From an uncultured Methanobrevibacter sp. (lineage in GTDB: Archaea > Methanobacteriota > Methanobacteria > Methanobacteriales > Methanobacteriaceae): 64,000 nt of DNA. The translations under genes and the position numbers were made by a program. The stretch covers positions 1 to 64,000 of the forward strand of contig ONQL01000008.1 in NCBI GenBank assembly GCA_900319985.1. The letters run 5' to 3'. Positions within the stretch are counted from its first letter, which is position 1. Each line of letters starts with the position of its first letter. Below, one piece after another: positions 1-9,416 of the stretch. Under the pieces are notes generated by a model. That model was given only the letters and a program-made list of their open reading frames with translations. It was not told where the DNA came from and did not search any database.

Positions 1-56
1 TTGAAATTAAAGAAAAATTAGAACGAATTTTTATCGAAGTTAAATTTCAAGTGTAA
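1..56 (+). CDS. 3' end of a truncated upstream gene
   Basis: Frame 3 is open from the window edge and ends at a TAA at 54-56. It encodes about 17 residues rich in Lys, Glu, Ile and Val. It is followed by an A/T-rich stretch and converges on the HEAT-repeat gene. Too little is present to assign a family, and it could be a chance open frame. Confidence 0.4.
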   Translation, partial: EIKEKLERIFIEVKFQV

Positions 57-136
57 AAAAATAAAATTTGAAAGAAGCCTATAAAATTTTACAGACTCAG
101 AAAAAAAGAAAAAATCAAAGATAATCAACAATTATC

Positions 137-601
137 TTATTTTTTAATTGAAGCTATTGCACTTTGTGCACCTTGTCTTACATAACCTGATTCATCATCA
201 AGTAATTTTTCAAGTGCTGGAATAGCTCTTTCATCATCCAAGTTACCTAAAGCCCAAGCAGCAGCCCCTCTAACTTTCCAATCTTCATCATCTAAAGTTT
301 CAATTAAAGGTTCTACAGCAGGTTCACCCATACGACTTAAAGCAGTGGATGCTTCCCTCCTGACTAACTTATTGTTGTCTTTTAAAGTTTCAATTAAAGC
401 AGGGATAGCTTTAGGATTATTGATTGCACCCAATAAAGTTGCTGCATACATTCTAATTTGTTTTTTTCTATTAGATAAAGCATCAATTAAAGGGTCTACT
501 GATTCATCAGCCCTTAACTCTAACTCTCCAATAGCATCTTCAACAACAAAGTCATCCTTATCGTTCAATAATTCAATTAATTCATCGATACTTCTTTCCA
601 T
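137..601 (-). CDS. HEAT-repeat (PBS lyase-like) protein
   Basis: This 154-residue protein is made almost entirely of about 30-residue alpha-helical repeats with the pattern D-P-L-I-x-A-L followed by V-R-x-x-A-A-x-A-L-G, about four to five units. That is the signature of HEAT/PBS-lyase repeats, which form a protein-binding solenoid. No catalytic motif is visible. An in-frame ATG lies 21 bases further upstream, but I chose the one at 601 because GAGGG sits about 8 bases before it. The gene is divergent from leuB. HEAT proteins of this size in methanogens are usually of unknown partner, so no specific role is claimed. Confidence 0.85.
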   Translation of the reverse strand: MERSIDELIELLNDKDDFVVEDAIGELELRADESVDPLIDALSNRKKQIRMYAATLLGAINNPKAIPALIETLKDNNKLVRREASTALSRMGEPAVEPLIETLDDEDWKVRGAAAWALGNLDDERAIPALEKLLDDESGYVRQGAQSAIASIKK

Positions 602-695
602 TTTAATCCCTCTTAAATTCAATAAGGAAAAATTATTGATATTTATATATTTAATATACTATTATATTTTGCCCATATAAAAGTATTTCGATAAC

Positions 696-761
696 ATACG
701 AACAAAATTTTTAAACTAATATTAAATATCATAAAATCAATATTATTAATATACGAACAAA
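696..761. repeat. 11-base direct repeat upstream of leuB
   Basis: ATACGAACAAA occurs at 696-706 and again at 751-761, 55 bases apart, in the gap between the divergent HEAT-repeat gene and leuB. The second copy lies just ahead of the leuB ribosome binding site. It could be an operator, but nothing shows what binds it. Confidence 0.45.
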
Positions 762-780
762 TTGTATCAAAGGGAAAATA

Positions 781-1770
781 ATGTATAATATCGCAATAAT
801 CGGTGGAGATGGAATAGGTAATGAAGTAATGGATTCATGTGAATACTTACTCGATAAATTGGATTTGGAATTTAGTTTTGAATATGGAATAGCAGGTTTT
901 GAATGTTTTAACAACACTGGGACAACATTACCTGAAGAAACAATCAAAATAGCAAACAAAAGCGATGCAGTATTATTTGGTGCATCAACTTCAACACCAG
1001 GCCAACCAAGTCCAATCATCAATTTAAGAAAAGCACTTAATGTTTATGCCAATATTAGGCCTATAAAATCTTATAAAGGAGTTAACTGTTTACGTGACGA
1101 TATTGATTTTGTAATTGTAAGGGAAAATACTGAAGGTCTATACTCCCAAGTCGAATATGGCGATTGTGAAAAAATGATTGCCGAAAGGCACATTACCAGA
1201 AAAGCATCCGAAAGAATTACAAAAGCTGCCTTTAACTTATGTATCAAAAGAGGCGAAAGAAAAGTTACCTGTGTCCACAAAAGCAATGTTTTGAAAAAAA
1301 CCGACGGAGTGTTTAAAGAAAGCTTTTACAAAATAGCAAAACAATATCCTCAAATCATTACCGAAGATTATTATGTAGATGCGATGGCCATGTATTTAAT
1401 CACACAACCCCAAAACTTTGATGTTATCGTTTCAAGCAATTTGTTTGGAGATATACTGTCTGATGAAAGTGCAGGATTAGTAGGTGGATTGGGTCTTGCC
1501 CCTTCAGGAAATATCGGAGACCATAACGGATTGTTCGAACCAGTGCATGGATCTGCACCAGACATTGCTGGGAAAAATATTGCAAACCCATGTTCCATGA
1601 TATTATCTGCTTCAATGATGCTCGATTACTTGGGAGAATGGGAAATATCCAAAGACATCAAGAATGCAGTTGAAAAAGTGATTGCAGAATGTAAAATTAG
1701 AACACCAGATTTGGGTGGAGATTCTTGTACTATGGACGTTACAAAAGCTATTGTAAGGGAATTGATATAA
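781..1770 (+). CDS. leuB: 3-isopropylmalate dehydrogenase (LeuB-type beta-decarboxylating dehydrogenase)
   Basis: The 329-residue protein belongs to the isocitrate/isopropylmalate dehydrogenase family, which oxidatively decarboxylates a 2-hydroxy acid with NAD in the cytoplasm. Visible motifs are GDGIG (residues 9-13), the substrate arginines in LRKALNVYANIRP (about 82-94), VRENTEGLY (113-121), the metal-site segment SNLFGDILSDES and the cofactor loop HGSAPDIAGKNIANP. The stretch between residues 94 and 121 resembles the Methanocaldococcus LeuB (MJ0720) more than the homoisocitrate dehydrogenase AksF (MJ1596), so leucine synthesis is the preferred assignment, though AksF cannot be excluded. 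The RBS AAGGGAAAATA precedes the ATG. The stop codon directly abuts the next gene. Confidence 0.82.
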   Translation: MYNIAIIGGDGIGNEVMDSCEYLLDKLDLEFSFEYGIAGFECFNNTGTTLPEETIKIANKSDAVLFGASTSTPGQPSPIINLRKALNVYANIRPIKSYKGVNCLRDDIDFVIVRENTEGLYSQVEYGDCEKMIAERHITRKASERITKAAFNLCIKRGERKVTCVHKSNVLKKTDGVFKESFYKIAKQYPQIITEDYYVDAMAMYLITQPQNFDVIVSSNLFGDILSDESAGLVGGLGLAPSGNIGDHNGLFEPVHGSAPDIAGKNIANPCSMILSASMMLDYLGEWEISKDIKNAVEKVIAECKIRTPDLGGDSCTMDVTKAIVRELI

Positions 1771-3240
1771 ATGCTCAATATTACCACTTTTTTAGATGCT
1801 AATTCAAAACGCCTGGACAAAGACGTATTGTATAATCCAACAACAGGCAATAAATACAATTCCGGTGAAATTTTATCAATCGTTTCTGAAATTGGACGTG
1901 AGTTAAAAGAGTTAGACATTGAAAAAGGAGACAGAATATTAATCTATTTGAAAAATTCAGAAGAATATTTATTTTCACTTTTTGCAATATGGAGAATAGG
2001 AGCAATAGCAATACCGACAAACAGAATTATGACTGCAAAAGAACTTGAATACATAATTAGCGATTCAAATGCCGAACTGATGATTACGGATAGTGATGCC
2101 GAAAATATAGTCGATATTAAGACATATATTCCACAAAACATCACTAATTTTAAAAATTGTGAAATTTTACCTGCAGAAAATACTGACTGGGACGATTTAT
2201 GTCAATTACAATATACCTCCGGAACAACAGGAAAACCTAAAGGTGCAATGCTCACCCATGGAAATTATTTTACTGCAATTCATAATGAATGTGACGTATT
2301 GACATTAAAACAAGATGATGTATATCTAGGAATCTATCCAATGGCCCACGTTGGACTTTCATGGTCAATCTCAGCGTTAAGAGCTGCAGCATATTACATC
2401 CTAATGGAACAGTTCAACATTGATGATTATTTGGAATTATGTAAAACAGAAAAGGTTACCGTTTTAACAGGGATGCCTCCAGTGATACATTCATTAACCA
2501 CCATGGATGCTAGAAAAAACCTAAAAACAGTTCGTGAAATTGTTTCCGGTGGCGGACCATTGCACAAAAAAATATGGAAAGATTTCCACCAAACTTACCA
2601 AATTCCTATCATAAATGCTTATGGTTTGTCTGAAACAATTGTAATCGGAACAGGAACCGTTATCCGACCAGAAGATTACTGGGAAGCAGATAGATTTGAA
2701 AGTGTGGGCCATCCAGTTTGTTTTTCAGAAGTAAAAATTGTCGACGAACAAGATTCATCAATAATAATGCCTCCTTATGAACAGGGTGAAATTGCCCTTA
2801 GAGGACCTGCTGTTGCAAAGGGATATTGGGGAAATTCTGAAAAAACAAAAGCATCATTTTTAGATGACGGATGGTTTTTAACTGGAGATGTGGGATATCT
2901 TGATGAAGACAACCGTTTATTTATTACTGACCGTAAAAAAGACATGATTGTGATGAGCGGATGGAAAATCTATCCAACAGAAGTTGAAGAGGTTTTAATC
3001 AAATATCCTAAAGTTAAAGAAATTGCCATTTTTAGCATTAACGATTGCCACAGAGGAGAAATACCTGTTGCAGCTGTTGTTTGGGAAAATGAAGCAGATG
3101 ATGAAGGATTAATTAGCTTTGCACGTGAAAACCTATCAAGATACAAAGTTCCAAGAAAAATATTTGCCTCGGATGAACTTCCAAGAGTGAATGGATGGAA
3201 ATTGCTAAGAAGAGAACTTAGAAAAATGTTTAAAATATAA
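1771..3240 (+). CDS. AMP-forming acyl-CoA synthetase / acid-CoA ligase
   Basis: The 489-residue protein is an ANL-superfamily adenylating enzyme that activates a carboxylic acid with ATP and then forms a CoA thioester. It shows the P-loop YTSGTTGKPKG (about 148-158), the A5 motif NAYGLSET, the A7 motif TGDVGYLD and the hinge/A8 region TDRKKDMIVMSGWKIYPTEVEE (about 385-406). The C-terminal catalytic lysine is in GWKLLRREL, where Trp replaces the usual Gly before the Lys. The substrate is not predictable. It starts immediately after the leuB TAA with no spacer, so translation is probably coupled, which is an unusual pairing for a leucine-pathway gene. Confidence 0.85.
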   Translation: MLNITTFLDANSKRLDKDVLYNPTTGNKYNSGEILSIVSEIGRELKELDIEKGDRILIYLKNSEEYLFSLFAIWRIGAIAIPTNRIMTAKELEYIISDSNAELMITDSDAENIVDIKTYIPQNITNFKNCEILPAENTDWDDLCQLQYTSGTTGKPKGAMLTHGNYFTAIHNECDVLTLKQDDVYLGIYPMAHVGLSWSISALRAAAYYILMEQFNIDDYLELCKTEKVTVLTGMPPVIHSLTTMDARKNLKTVREIVSGGGPLHKKIWKDFHQTYQIPIINAYGLSETIVIGTGTVIRPEDYWEADRFESVGHPVCFSEVKIVDEQDSSIIMPPYEQGEIALRGPAVAKGYWGNSEKTKASFLDDGWFLTGDVGYLDEDNRLFITDRKKDMIVMSGWKIYPTEVEEVLIKYPKVKEIAIFSINDCHRGEIPVAAVVWENEADDEGLISFARENLSRYKVPRKIFASDELPRVNGWKLLRRELRKMFKI

Positions 3241-3352
3241 CACCAATATTATAAACTTAACATGCAAAAAATACGCACAATTTTTCAAAAAGGCAAATGT
3301 CTGAGTTGCATCCATCAGTCAAATGGTCTTCCGGCAATTAACCACACCAGAT

Positions 3353-3393
3353 TAAAAAAAAAAAGAAAAAACCATGATTTATTTATAAATCAT
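3353..3393 (-). terminator. Hairpin plus T-tract after argB
   Basis: Read on the minus strand, the inverted repeat ATGATTTA / TAAATCAT (3374-3381 and 3386-3393, 4-base loop) overlaps the argB stop codon and is followed by a run of about 17 mostly T residues. This fits a transcription terminator for argB. Confidence 0.6.
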
Positions 3394-4242
3394 AGTTCCA
3401 ATACCGTTTGTTGTGAAAATTTCTAAAAGTAAAGAGTGTTTTTTACGTCCGTCAATAATATGGCATGATTTAACACCCTTTTCAATAGCATTTACACAGG
3501 TTTCTATTTTTGGAATCATACCACCTGTGATAATTCCCTTTTCAATTAAATCAGGAACTTCAGAAATTTTAATTTTTTGGATTAATGAATCTGGATCAGA
3601 AGGGTCTCTTAAAACACCAGGAACATCAGTTAAAATTATCAATTTTTCAGCACCAACAGAACTTGCAACCTCACCAGCTGCAGTATCCGCATTTAAATTC
3701 AAACGAGTACCATCCTCCGCAATACCAATTGGAGATATTACTGGAATAAAATCATGATTAAGAAGTAAATCAATCAAATCAGCATTAATTTTATCAACTT
3801 CCCCAACAAAACCCAAATCAACAATTTCCTCATCAATCTTACTTACAGGTTTTTTATGAGCATAAATTAAACTGGAATCAATTCCAGACAAACCTATTGC
3901 ATCACCGTCATGATTGATAAGTTCAGATACAATTTCGGAGGAAATCTTACCAGCGAGAACCATCTCAATAATTTCCATAGTTTCCTCGTCTGTTACCCTT
4001 AAACCTTTAATAAATTTAGACTCTTTACCTAATTTTTCCATTGATCTGGAAATTTCCGGACCGCCACCATGGACAATAAGCGGTTTCATTCCAACATATT
4101 TTAGTAAAACAGTGTCACGGGCTGTGAAGGACTTTGCTTCCTCGTCAACCATAGCATGTCCTCCATACTTAATCAAAATTTTTTTATCATGAAACTTCTT
4201 AATGTATGGCAAAGCTTCAATCAATACATCTATATCTTTCAT
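3379..4242 (-). CDS. argB: Acetylglutamate kinase
   Basis: The 287-residue protein phosphorylates N-acetylglutamate with ATP, the second step of the cyclic arginine pathway. It shows the amino-acid kinase signature KYGGHAM (near residue 25), the glycine-rich VHGGGPEIS loop, [13 protein letters not shown], and ILTDVPGVL, then the C-terminal [10 protein letters not shown] motif. Length and order of motifs are typical for ArgB. It is monocistronic here, with a hairpin/T-tract terminator. ArgJ, the enzyme that supplies and recycles the acetyl group, lies 9.5 kb away on the same strand, so the arginine genes are dispersed. Confidence 0.96.
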   Translation of the reverse strand: MKDIDVLIEALPYIKKFHDKKILIKYGGHAMVDEEAKSFTARDTVLLKYVGMKPLIVHGGGPEISRSMEKLGKESKFIKGLRVTDEETMEIIEMVLAGKISSEIVSELINHDGDAIGLSGIDSSLIYAHKKPVSKIDEEIVDLGFVGEVDKINADLIDLLLNHDFIPVISPIGIAEDGTRLNLNADTAAGEVASSVGAEKLIILTDVPGVLRDPSDPDSLIQKIKISEVPDLIEKGIITGGMIPKIETCVNAIEKGVKSCHIIDGRKKHSLLLEIFTTNGIGTMIYK

Positions 4243-4343
4243 AAAATCACTATGTATACTATTTAATTTAATTATTTATAAGCTTTAAAGTTAAAAACCC
4301 ATTACAAAATCATTTAATATATCTAAAAAATATAACAAGTATT

Positions 4344-5021
4344 ATGTCAGAGATGAATAAACTTAAAGAATATTTGATTGACTTAGGAGCTAGTAAAGTT
4401 GGTTTTGCAGATGTTAACGGATTAGCTAGCGAATTTATTGATTTGCCAAATGGAATAAGTCTTGTTTTGAAACTTCCAAAAGAATCAATGGAATATCTTT
4501 ATGAAGAAGACTATGAATCCTACTGGAAATCCTTTCATCATCAAATAGGGCAATTAACCAAAATTTCACACAAAGGCGAAAGATACATCAAAAATTTAGG
4601 ATATGATGCATTTGCACTGACAATGAAACGCAATGAATGCGACATGGAAAAATTATTAAGCATTTTACCCTACAAGACAATTGCCACAAAATCAGGTTTG
4701 GGCTGGATTGGACGGTCCGCATTATTTGTTACACCAGAATATGGTTCAGCAGTCGCACTTGGTGCAATTTTAACAGATATGCCTCTTGAATTTGGAACAC
4801 CAATTACGGATTCCGAATGTGACGACTGCACAAACTGTCAGGAAGCATGCCCCGTTGACGCAATCAACCCTCAAAAATGGAACGATAGATTAAACCGTTC
4901 AGATATTATTGATATTGAATCCTGCAGCGAATACATTATTGAGCAATATAAGGCAGGACTGGGATGTACAAAATGCATGAGCGAATGCAAGCTCACACAG
5001 GAATACCTGAAAAGAGTTTAA
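4344..5021 (+). CDS. QueG-like double [4Fe-4S] cluster protein (epoxyqueuosine reductase family)
   Basis: The 225-residue protein resembles the C-terminal half of epoxyqueuosine reductases. It has the segment KSGLGWIGRSALFVTPEYG followed by two iron-sulfur clusters. The first is carried by CDDCTNCQEACPVDA (about residues 153-168), and further Cys lie in the C-terminal CTKCMSEC motif. The N-terminal cobalamin-binding half of QueG is shortened. Archaea make archaeosine rather than queuosine, so the true reaction is unknown. A GNAT gene follows after 4 bases and is probably co-transcribed. Confidence 0.75.
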   Translation: MSEMNKLKEYLIDLGASKVGFADVNGLASEFIDLPNGISLVLKLPKESMEYLYEEDYESYWKSFHHQIGQLTKISHKGERYIKNLGYDAFALTMKRNECDMEKLLSILPYKTIATKSGLGWIGRSALFVTPEYGSAVALGAILTDMPLEFGTPITDSECDDCTNCQEACPVDAINPQKWNDRLNRSDIIDIESCSEYIIEQYKAGLGCTKCMSECKLTQEYLKRV

Positions 5022-5025
5022 AACA

Positions 5026-5547
5026 ATGTTTTTAAGAAAAGCAAAATTAAGCGAAGCCCATGAAATCTTGAACTTTTACGAAAATGTCATTGATTCCATA
5101 GAAAATAGTGAATTCAATCCAAAATGGAATGAAAACTATCCCAATTTGGAATTTATAAGAAAATCAATTTCATCTGGTGGATTGCAGATTTTCAAACCAA
5201 ATAACAAAACTCTGGCAAGCATTGTTATAAACAATGAATTTTCAAAAGAATATAATGATATTGCATGGTTAACCGATTCAAAATCTGATGAAACCATAAT
5301 ACTTCACGCATTCGCCATCAATCCAAATCATAGGGGCGAGGGAATTGGAATGAAAATATTTGATGAAATTAAAGAAAATGCCCTTAAGAATAACATAAAA
5401 TCCATTAGAATTGATGTTATTGATGGCAATGACGGCACTATGAAATTTTTTGAACATTTGGGATTTGAATATGTAAATACAATTGAAATTTTCCATAATG
5501 CCGTTGGATTAGAAAAATTTCATCTCTATGAATTTCCATTATGCTGA
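5026..5547 (+). CDS. GNAT-family N-acetyltransferase
   Basis: The 173-residue protein has the acetyl-CoA binding motif A of GNAT enzymes, HAFAINPNHRGEGIGMKIFDE (about residues 90-110; the R/Q-x-x-G-x-G/A core is RGEGIG). This is followed by the motif B region FFEHLGFEYV. The acceptor substrate cannot be predicted. It begins 4 bases after the iron-sulfur protein gene, so the two are likely co-expressed. It ends 10 bases from the convergent membrane-anchored protein gene. Confidence 0.85.
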   Translation: MFLRKAKLSEAHEILNFYENVIDSIENSEFNPKWNENYPNLEFIRKSISSGGLQIFKPNNKTLASIVINNEFSKEYNDIAWLTDSKSDETIILHAFAINPNHRGEGIGMKIFDEIKENALKNNIKSIRIDVIDGNDGTMKFFEHLGFEYVNTIEIFHNAVGLEKFHLYEFPLC

Positions 5548-5557
5548 CTAAAAAACT

Positions 5558-6259
5558 TCAGTCATATCCTTCGGATTCCAGATAATTGTCAATGTCATAA
5601 TTGTCCCCATATTCATAATGGTCGTAATATGCACCAGGGTCTGTTCTTGATAGCGTATATCTATCAGGCACTACAGTATGATAATGATTTCCACCACTAG
5701 AATAGCTGCTTGAATAACTAGGTTGCTTTGAAGAAGTTGATGAGTAAACCAAGTCAAAACCCGTACGATTGAGGCCCAATATATCATAGATTAATTTTGA
5801 TTCGGAAATGTCCTTATTTTTGGTACTTACCATAACACCGTATACATATTTATCCTCATATGAATATTCAACAAAACATTTACCGTCGCCAGAGGTTAAA
5901 TAATCTGAGATATAGATATTGATATTTTTATCATAAATCCAATTATAGTTATCTGGAGAAGTTTTCCAAACAATGAAATAGTCCTTAACCCCAAAAGAAT
6001 CAGCATAAGTTATATTTTTAGCATCATAATATTTCAGTTCACCCGAGGAAATTTTAAATGAGCCATCTGGAATTTTTTCTTCGTGAACTTTTAAGGCAGG
6101 TTTGAGAGTAACATTTAAAAATTCATCACCACCAATTGCTTCGAAAAGCACATCATCATAATCTGCTTTAGGAGGATTTAAAACTCCTGAAATTGAAACA
6201 ACTAGAATGAACATTAAAAATGTCAATATTCCAATAGCAATAATCTGTTTATTATTCAT
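5558..6259 (-). CDS. Membrane-anchored secreted protein of unknown function
   Basis: A 233-residue protein from the ATG at 6259; an in-frame start 18 bases upstream is possible. Residues about 5-27 form one hydrophobic segment after a short basic N-terminus, so the rest should face outside. The body is acidic. The last 45 residues are low-complexity, rich in Ser, Tyr, Gly and then Asp/Tyr, ending in YGDNYDIDNYLESEGYD. I do not recognise a domain. It is alone between a convergent GNAT gene and a same-strand small gene. Confidence 0.7.
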   Translation of the reverse strand: MNNKQIIAIGILTFLMFILVVSISGVLNPPKADYDDVLFEAIGGDEFLNVTLKPALKVHEEKIPDGSFKISSGELKYYDAKNITYADSFGVKDYFIVWKTSPDNYNWIYDKNINIYISDYLTSGDGKCFVEYSYEDKYVYGVMVSTKNKDISESKLIYDILGLNRTGFDLVYSSTSSKQPSYSSSYSSGGNHYHTVVPDRYTLSRTDPGAYYDHYEYGDNYDIDNYLESEGYD

Positions 6260-6315
6260 GATACCAAAATAGACCAAATATTGATCTAAAAAAATAAGTT
6301 AGGAGTTAAAAACCC

Positions 6316-6564
6316 CTATAATCCACATTTGAATTTGAATCTGTACTCTTGATTAACAATTTCCATTCCTATAAAGGAACCTTTTAAAATATCTGCAACT
6401 TTTTGCAAGTCTTCAGCAGTTATCTGACTACCATTAGCAACTGGAGAGAAAAATGTAATCACATCATCAGTGATAAGGTAGTTCAAAAGTTTAGTGTTTT
6501 CTTTTTGGTATTTTTCGACAATTGCCAAAATTTCTTCTTCAATAGCTTTATCTAAATTTGCCAT
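6316..6564 (-). CDS. Small protein of unknown function (82 aa)
   Basis: The protein has 82 residues, with an amphipathic N-terminal helix rich in Glu/Lys and no Cys cluster or membrane segment. The RBS AGGTGAT lies 5 bases before the ATG, which strongly supports expression. No family is recognised. It lies upstream of the membrane-anchored protein gene on the same strand, 56 bases away. Confidence 0.7.
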   Translation of the reverse strand: MANLDKAIEEEILAIVEKYQKENTKLLNYLITDDVITFFSPVANGSQITAEDLQKVADILKGSFIGMEIVNQEYRFKFKCGL

Positions 6565-6705
6565 AATATCACCTTTAATTTTTAGTTAATTTAAGAAGTA
6601 TATAAACTTATCAATAACCAATAAGTAACTTCAATGCATTCACACTAAAATTATAAAAAACATATTCTATGAAAATGTTAAAAATGAAAGAACCGTTGAA
6701 ATTAT

Positions 6706-7293
6706 CTATTCATTAATCAAGAAAATACCAGTTAAAAAACACCACAAAATCAAAGTGTAAACCGAAAGTCTTTCAAATACGGGCATATAAACACTTCGAA
6801 TATTGAAAAACATTACCCAAAATGCAATTAAACCAAAAACGCCCAAAATTAATGTTATTTTTTGATAAGCTCCAAAATCATCCATTGACCTTGAAATTAA
6901 AATAAGCAAAATGTTTCCTCCAAGTATAGCCATCACCGCACCTAAGGTATGATATCCTGAAGTTAAAGGATTTCCCCCATGAATCAATCCGACGATGATT
7001 ACTCCAAAGCCTGTGATTAATATGAAAATATTAATAATAAGCTTGTTTTTGATGATAAAATCTTTAAAATTATAGAAATTACCAAATATCAATGTCAAAC
7101 CAATCAATATGAAAGCGGAATTCATCAGCCAAAACAACGGAGAATTTGCATTGGGAATTCCAAGTTCTGAAATTGTATGGAAAACATATGTGTTAAAAAT
7201 AGAAGAATTGAAAAAAGTTGCAGAAATAGCTTCAGCTAAAATATAATACAAACTACCAATTATAAAGACAATTCCAGCAACTTTAGATTTCAT
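6706..7293 (-). CDS. DUF998-family integral membrane protein
   Basis: The 195-residue protein has six predicted membrane segments and the ISELG motif after the first extracytoplasmic loop, which is typical of DUF998. The function of this family is unknown. It begins 3 bases after the stop of the SAP-domain gene, so LtrA, SAP-domain and DUF998 genes probably form one transcript. Confidence 0.78.
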   Translation of the reverse strand: MKSKVAGIVFIIGSLYYILAEAISATFFNSSIFNTYVFHTISELGIPNANSPLFWLMNSAFILIGLTLIFGNFYNFKDFIIKNKLIINIFILITGFGVIIVGLIHGGNPLTSGYHTLGAVMAILGGNILLILISRSMDDFGAYQKITLILGVFGLIAFWVMFFNIRSVYMPVFERLSVYTLILWCFLTGIFLINE

Positions 7294-7295
7294 GA

Positions 7296-8231
7296 TTAAA
7301 ATCCGAATTTTTTATTGAAGTATTTTTCCCTTAATTCAAAATTAAGCTCTTCAATATCTGCACCTGCAATAGCTCTCTTGAGGATTTTGAAGGAAGTCTT
7401 TTTAGGCACAGTGGCATGTTTAATATTAGATTTGTTCCAAATATTGTCAAACCTTTTCTTTAGGTTGCCTACTTCTACCTTTTCTAGGACATTTCTTAAG
7501 TTTATGATATTCGCTTCACTAATAATCTCATAGCTAGAATAATCTTCAGCATTTAGTGAAATTGGGTTTAAACCTAAAATGTAATGCTGCAAATCATAAT
7601 CCATGAATGAATCGTAATCGCCATCATATGCATAGACATGTGCCTTTGCAGATAAAGCAAGTCTGAACACTAAAAATTGATCGTTTATTAATGCTCTTGA
7701 GATAATCTCATCACAGAAATTCAAACCAGTTTGAATCATATCGTCAGATGATGATTCAACATAGGTTTCGTAATCTTCAAAGCTGAATTGGATGAGTGCA
7801 AACATGTACAAGTCAATCCATGCATTTTCCTCTAAAAATTCGTGTGCCTTATCAGTTAATTGCAAATCATCATATGATTTTTCACTGTCAACATCAACAT
7901 TCACGTTACGAGCATCATGTGCTTCTTTTAAAAGCGGCAATACTCTTTCAACCAATTCATGTTTTTTACCTGAAACTTTTAATCCATTTTCTCTTAGAAT
8001 ATCTTTAAGTTCAGAAACAATGTATTTTTTAGATATGTGCTCAGCAGTTATCTCCACATTGGAAGTTACTTGAACATCCCCTTCAAGATATCCTTCATTA
8101 ACCAAATAGTCAATGCATTCTTCAGCAGAGGAGAATGTTCCGAAGTTACCTTCATTTAAGATATCTTCAAGTTCATAACCGTTGTTTAAAAAATTCAAAA
8201 CATTAAAAATCTCTAATTTTTGTTCGCTCAC
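7296..8231 (-). CDS. SAP-domain protein of unknown function
   Basis: The 311-residue, acidic protein carries a SAP-like helix-extension-helix at about residues 72-106 (VSELKDILRENGLKVSGKKHELVERVL), a motif usually linked to DNA or RNA binding. The remainder is helical with no catalytic motif. The start is a GTG at 8231 preceded by GGTG. It overlaps the 3' end of the LtrA-like gene by 29 bases in another frame, an unusually long overlap, so a slightly later start is possible, but no ATG is near. Confidence 0.75.
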   Translation of the reverse strand: MSEQKLEIFNVLNFLNNGYELEDILNEGNFGTFSSAEECIDYLVNEGYLEGDVQVTSNVEITAEHISKKYIVSELKDILRENGLKVSGKKHELVERVLPLLKEAHDARNVNVDVDSEKSYDDLQLTDKAHEFLEENAWIDLYMFALIQFSFEDYETYVESSSDDMIQTGLNFCDEIISRALINDQFLVFRLALSAKAHVYAYDGDYDSFMDYDLQHYILGLNPISLNAEDYSSYEIISEANIINLRNVLEKVEVGNLKKRFDNIWNKSNIKHATVPKKTSFKILKRAIAGADIEELNFELREKYFNKKFGF

Positions 8232-9342
8232 TTAAACACCTTTTTTGTTTCATTAGTAATATTTCAAAATTACCAAATGTTATAATTAAACTTCCCACTA
8301 GGAAAGCATATAAATTTGAAATAAATATCAAAATAATAGCTATCCCCACAACAGTAACTACTATCATTTTTATTATATCTTTTTTAGTTAATTTAATACT
8401 TTGCTTATAATACTCTTTATTTGCCATGATTGAAACATAGAAAATAATCAATGAAATAATCATTAACACTGCCACAAAGAGATGGTTCACATCCCCACTA
8501 TGAATCAACTCAAATGCAACTGTCACCAGATTAATACTAATAACAATGAAATAATGACTAAACATCAATCTTAAAGATCTTTCTACCCTATGATGCTCCA
8601 TTAAATTATGAATTTGAACCACATAAGAACCAAACATTGTTAAAACTATGAAAAATACAAGTATTGGGACAATTGTAAAATTTCCAACATCAAAAAAGTG
8701 AGTTAATCCAACAATAGCTTCACCAAAAGTTATAATTGTTAAAAGTTCAAATCTCTCAACAAGATGGGGAAAACTAATGACACTCTTATCGAAATGCCCT
8801 CTAATGAAAAATGGTAAAAATGCACCTCCCAAAACAGCAACGACATCAATTAAAATAATGTATTCGGAAGGCAGATTGAACATAATTGCTGAAATAGCAA
8901 TTATATAAATTGTACAAACAACTGATAGAATCGAAATTGAGTTTCCAGCAGCCCCCTGAAGTGAGTTTTCTCGTCTTGCCTGGATAATATATAACAAAAT
9001 AACAGTTAAAAGCATTATAAGCATTGACAAATTAAATGTCAAAGACATAGACGTCCAATTAGGTGAAATCGTGTTCGCCATATAGATTACTGCAATCATA
9101 TTTACACAAACAAGCAGATAATCTTGCCATTCCCAGGTTCCATACCTATTCACATAGTTTGTAAAGTAAAGCCAAGCCTGCAAAATTACAAAAGAAGTAA
9201 TAATATATATGAAAAGATTATGTGGTGGAATTATTCCACCTACCGGTTCAGAAATAATTGAAGTTAACTTTGAAATTGCATATACAAAAATTAAATCATA
9301 AAACAATTCTATTAATTCAACTGGTTTTACTTTAACTTCCAT
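8203..9342 (-). CDS. LtrA-family membrane protein (low temperature requirement protein A)
   Basis: The 379-residue protein has about ten membrane segments and the family hallmark near its N-terminus, VELIELFYDLIFVYAIS, and later HLVERFELLTIITFGEAIVG, both characteristic of LtrA (PF06772). The biochemical role of the family is unresolved. It is the first gene of a likely three-gene unit with the SAP-domain and DUF998 genes. Confidence 0.88.
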   Translation of the reverse strand: MEVKVKPVELIELFYDLIFVYAISKLTSIISEPVGGIIPPHNLFIYIITSFVILQAWLYFTNYVNRYGTWEWQDYLLVCVNMIAVIYMANTISPNWTSMSLTFNLSMLIMLLTVILLYIIQARRENSLQGAAGNSISILSVVCTIYIIAISAIMFNLPSEYIILIDVVAVLGGAFLPFFIRGHFDKSVISFPHLVERFELLTIITFGEAIVGLTHFFDVGNFTIVPILVFFIVLTMFGSYVVQIHNLMEHHRVERSLRLMFSHYFIVISINLVTVAFELIHSGDVNHLFVAVLMIISLIIFYVSIMANKEYYKQSIKLTKKDIIKMIVVTVVGIAIILIFISNLYAFLVGSLIITFGNFEILLMKQKRCLSERTKIRDF

Positions 9343-9416
9343 ATATGCTATTATATTTTTTAGAGTATATATTTTTGTAAAATATTTTATCCAGAACCTA
9401 TGAAAAAAAAGAAAAA

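Noticed and set aside
3262..3378. Short open frame beginning MQKIRTIFQKGKCLSC between the CoA ligase and argB
   Set aside because: No RBS, not in a recognised family, and it runs into the argB terminator and 3' end. The somewhat higher GC here was noted but has no clear meaning.
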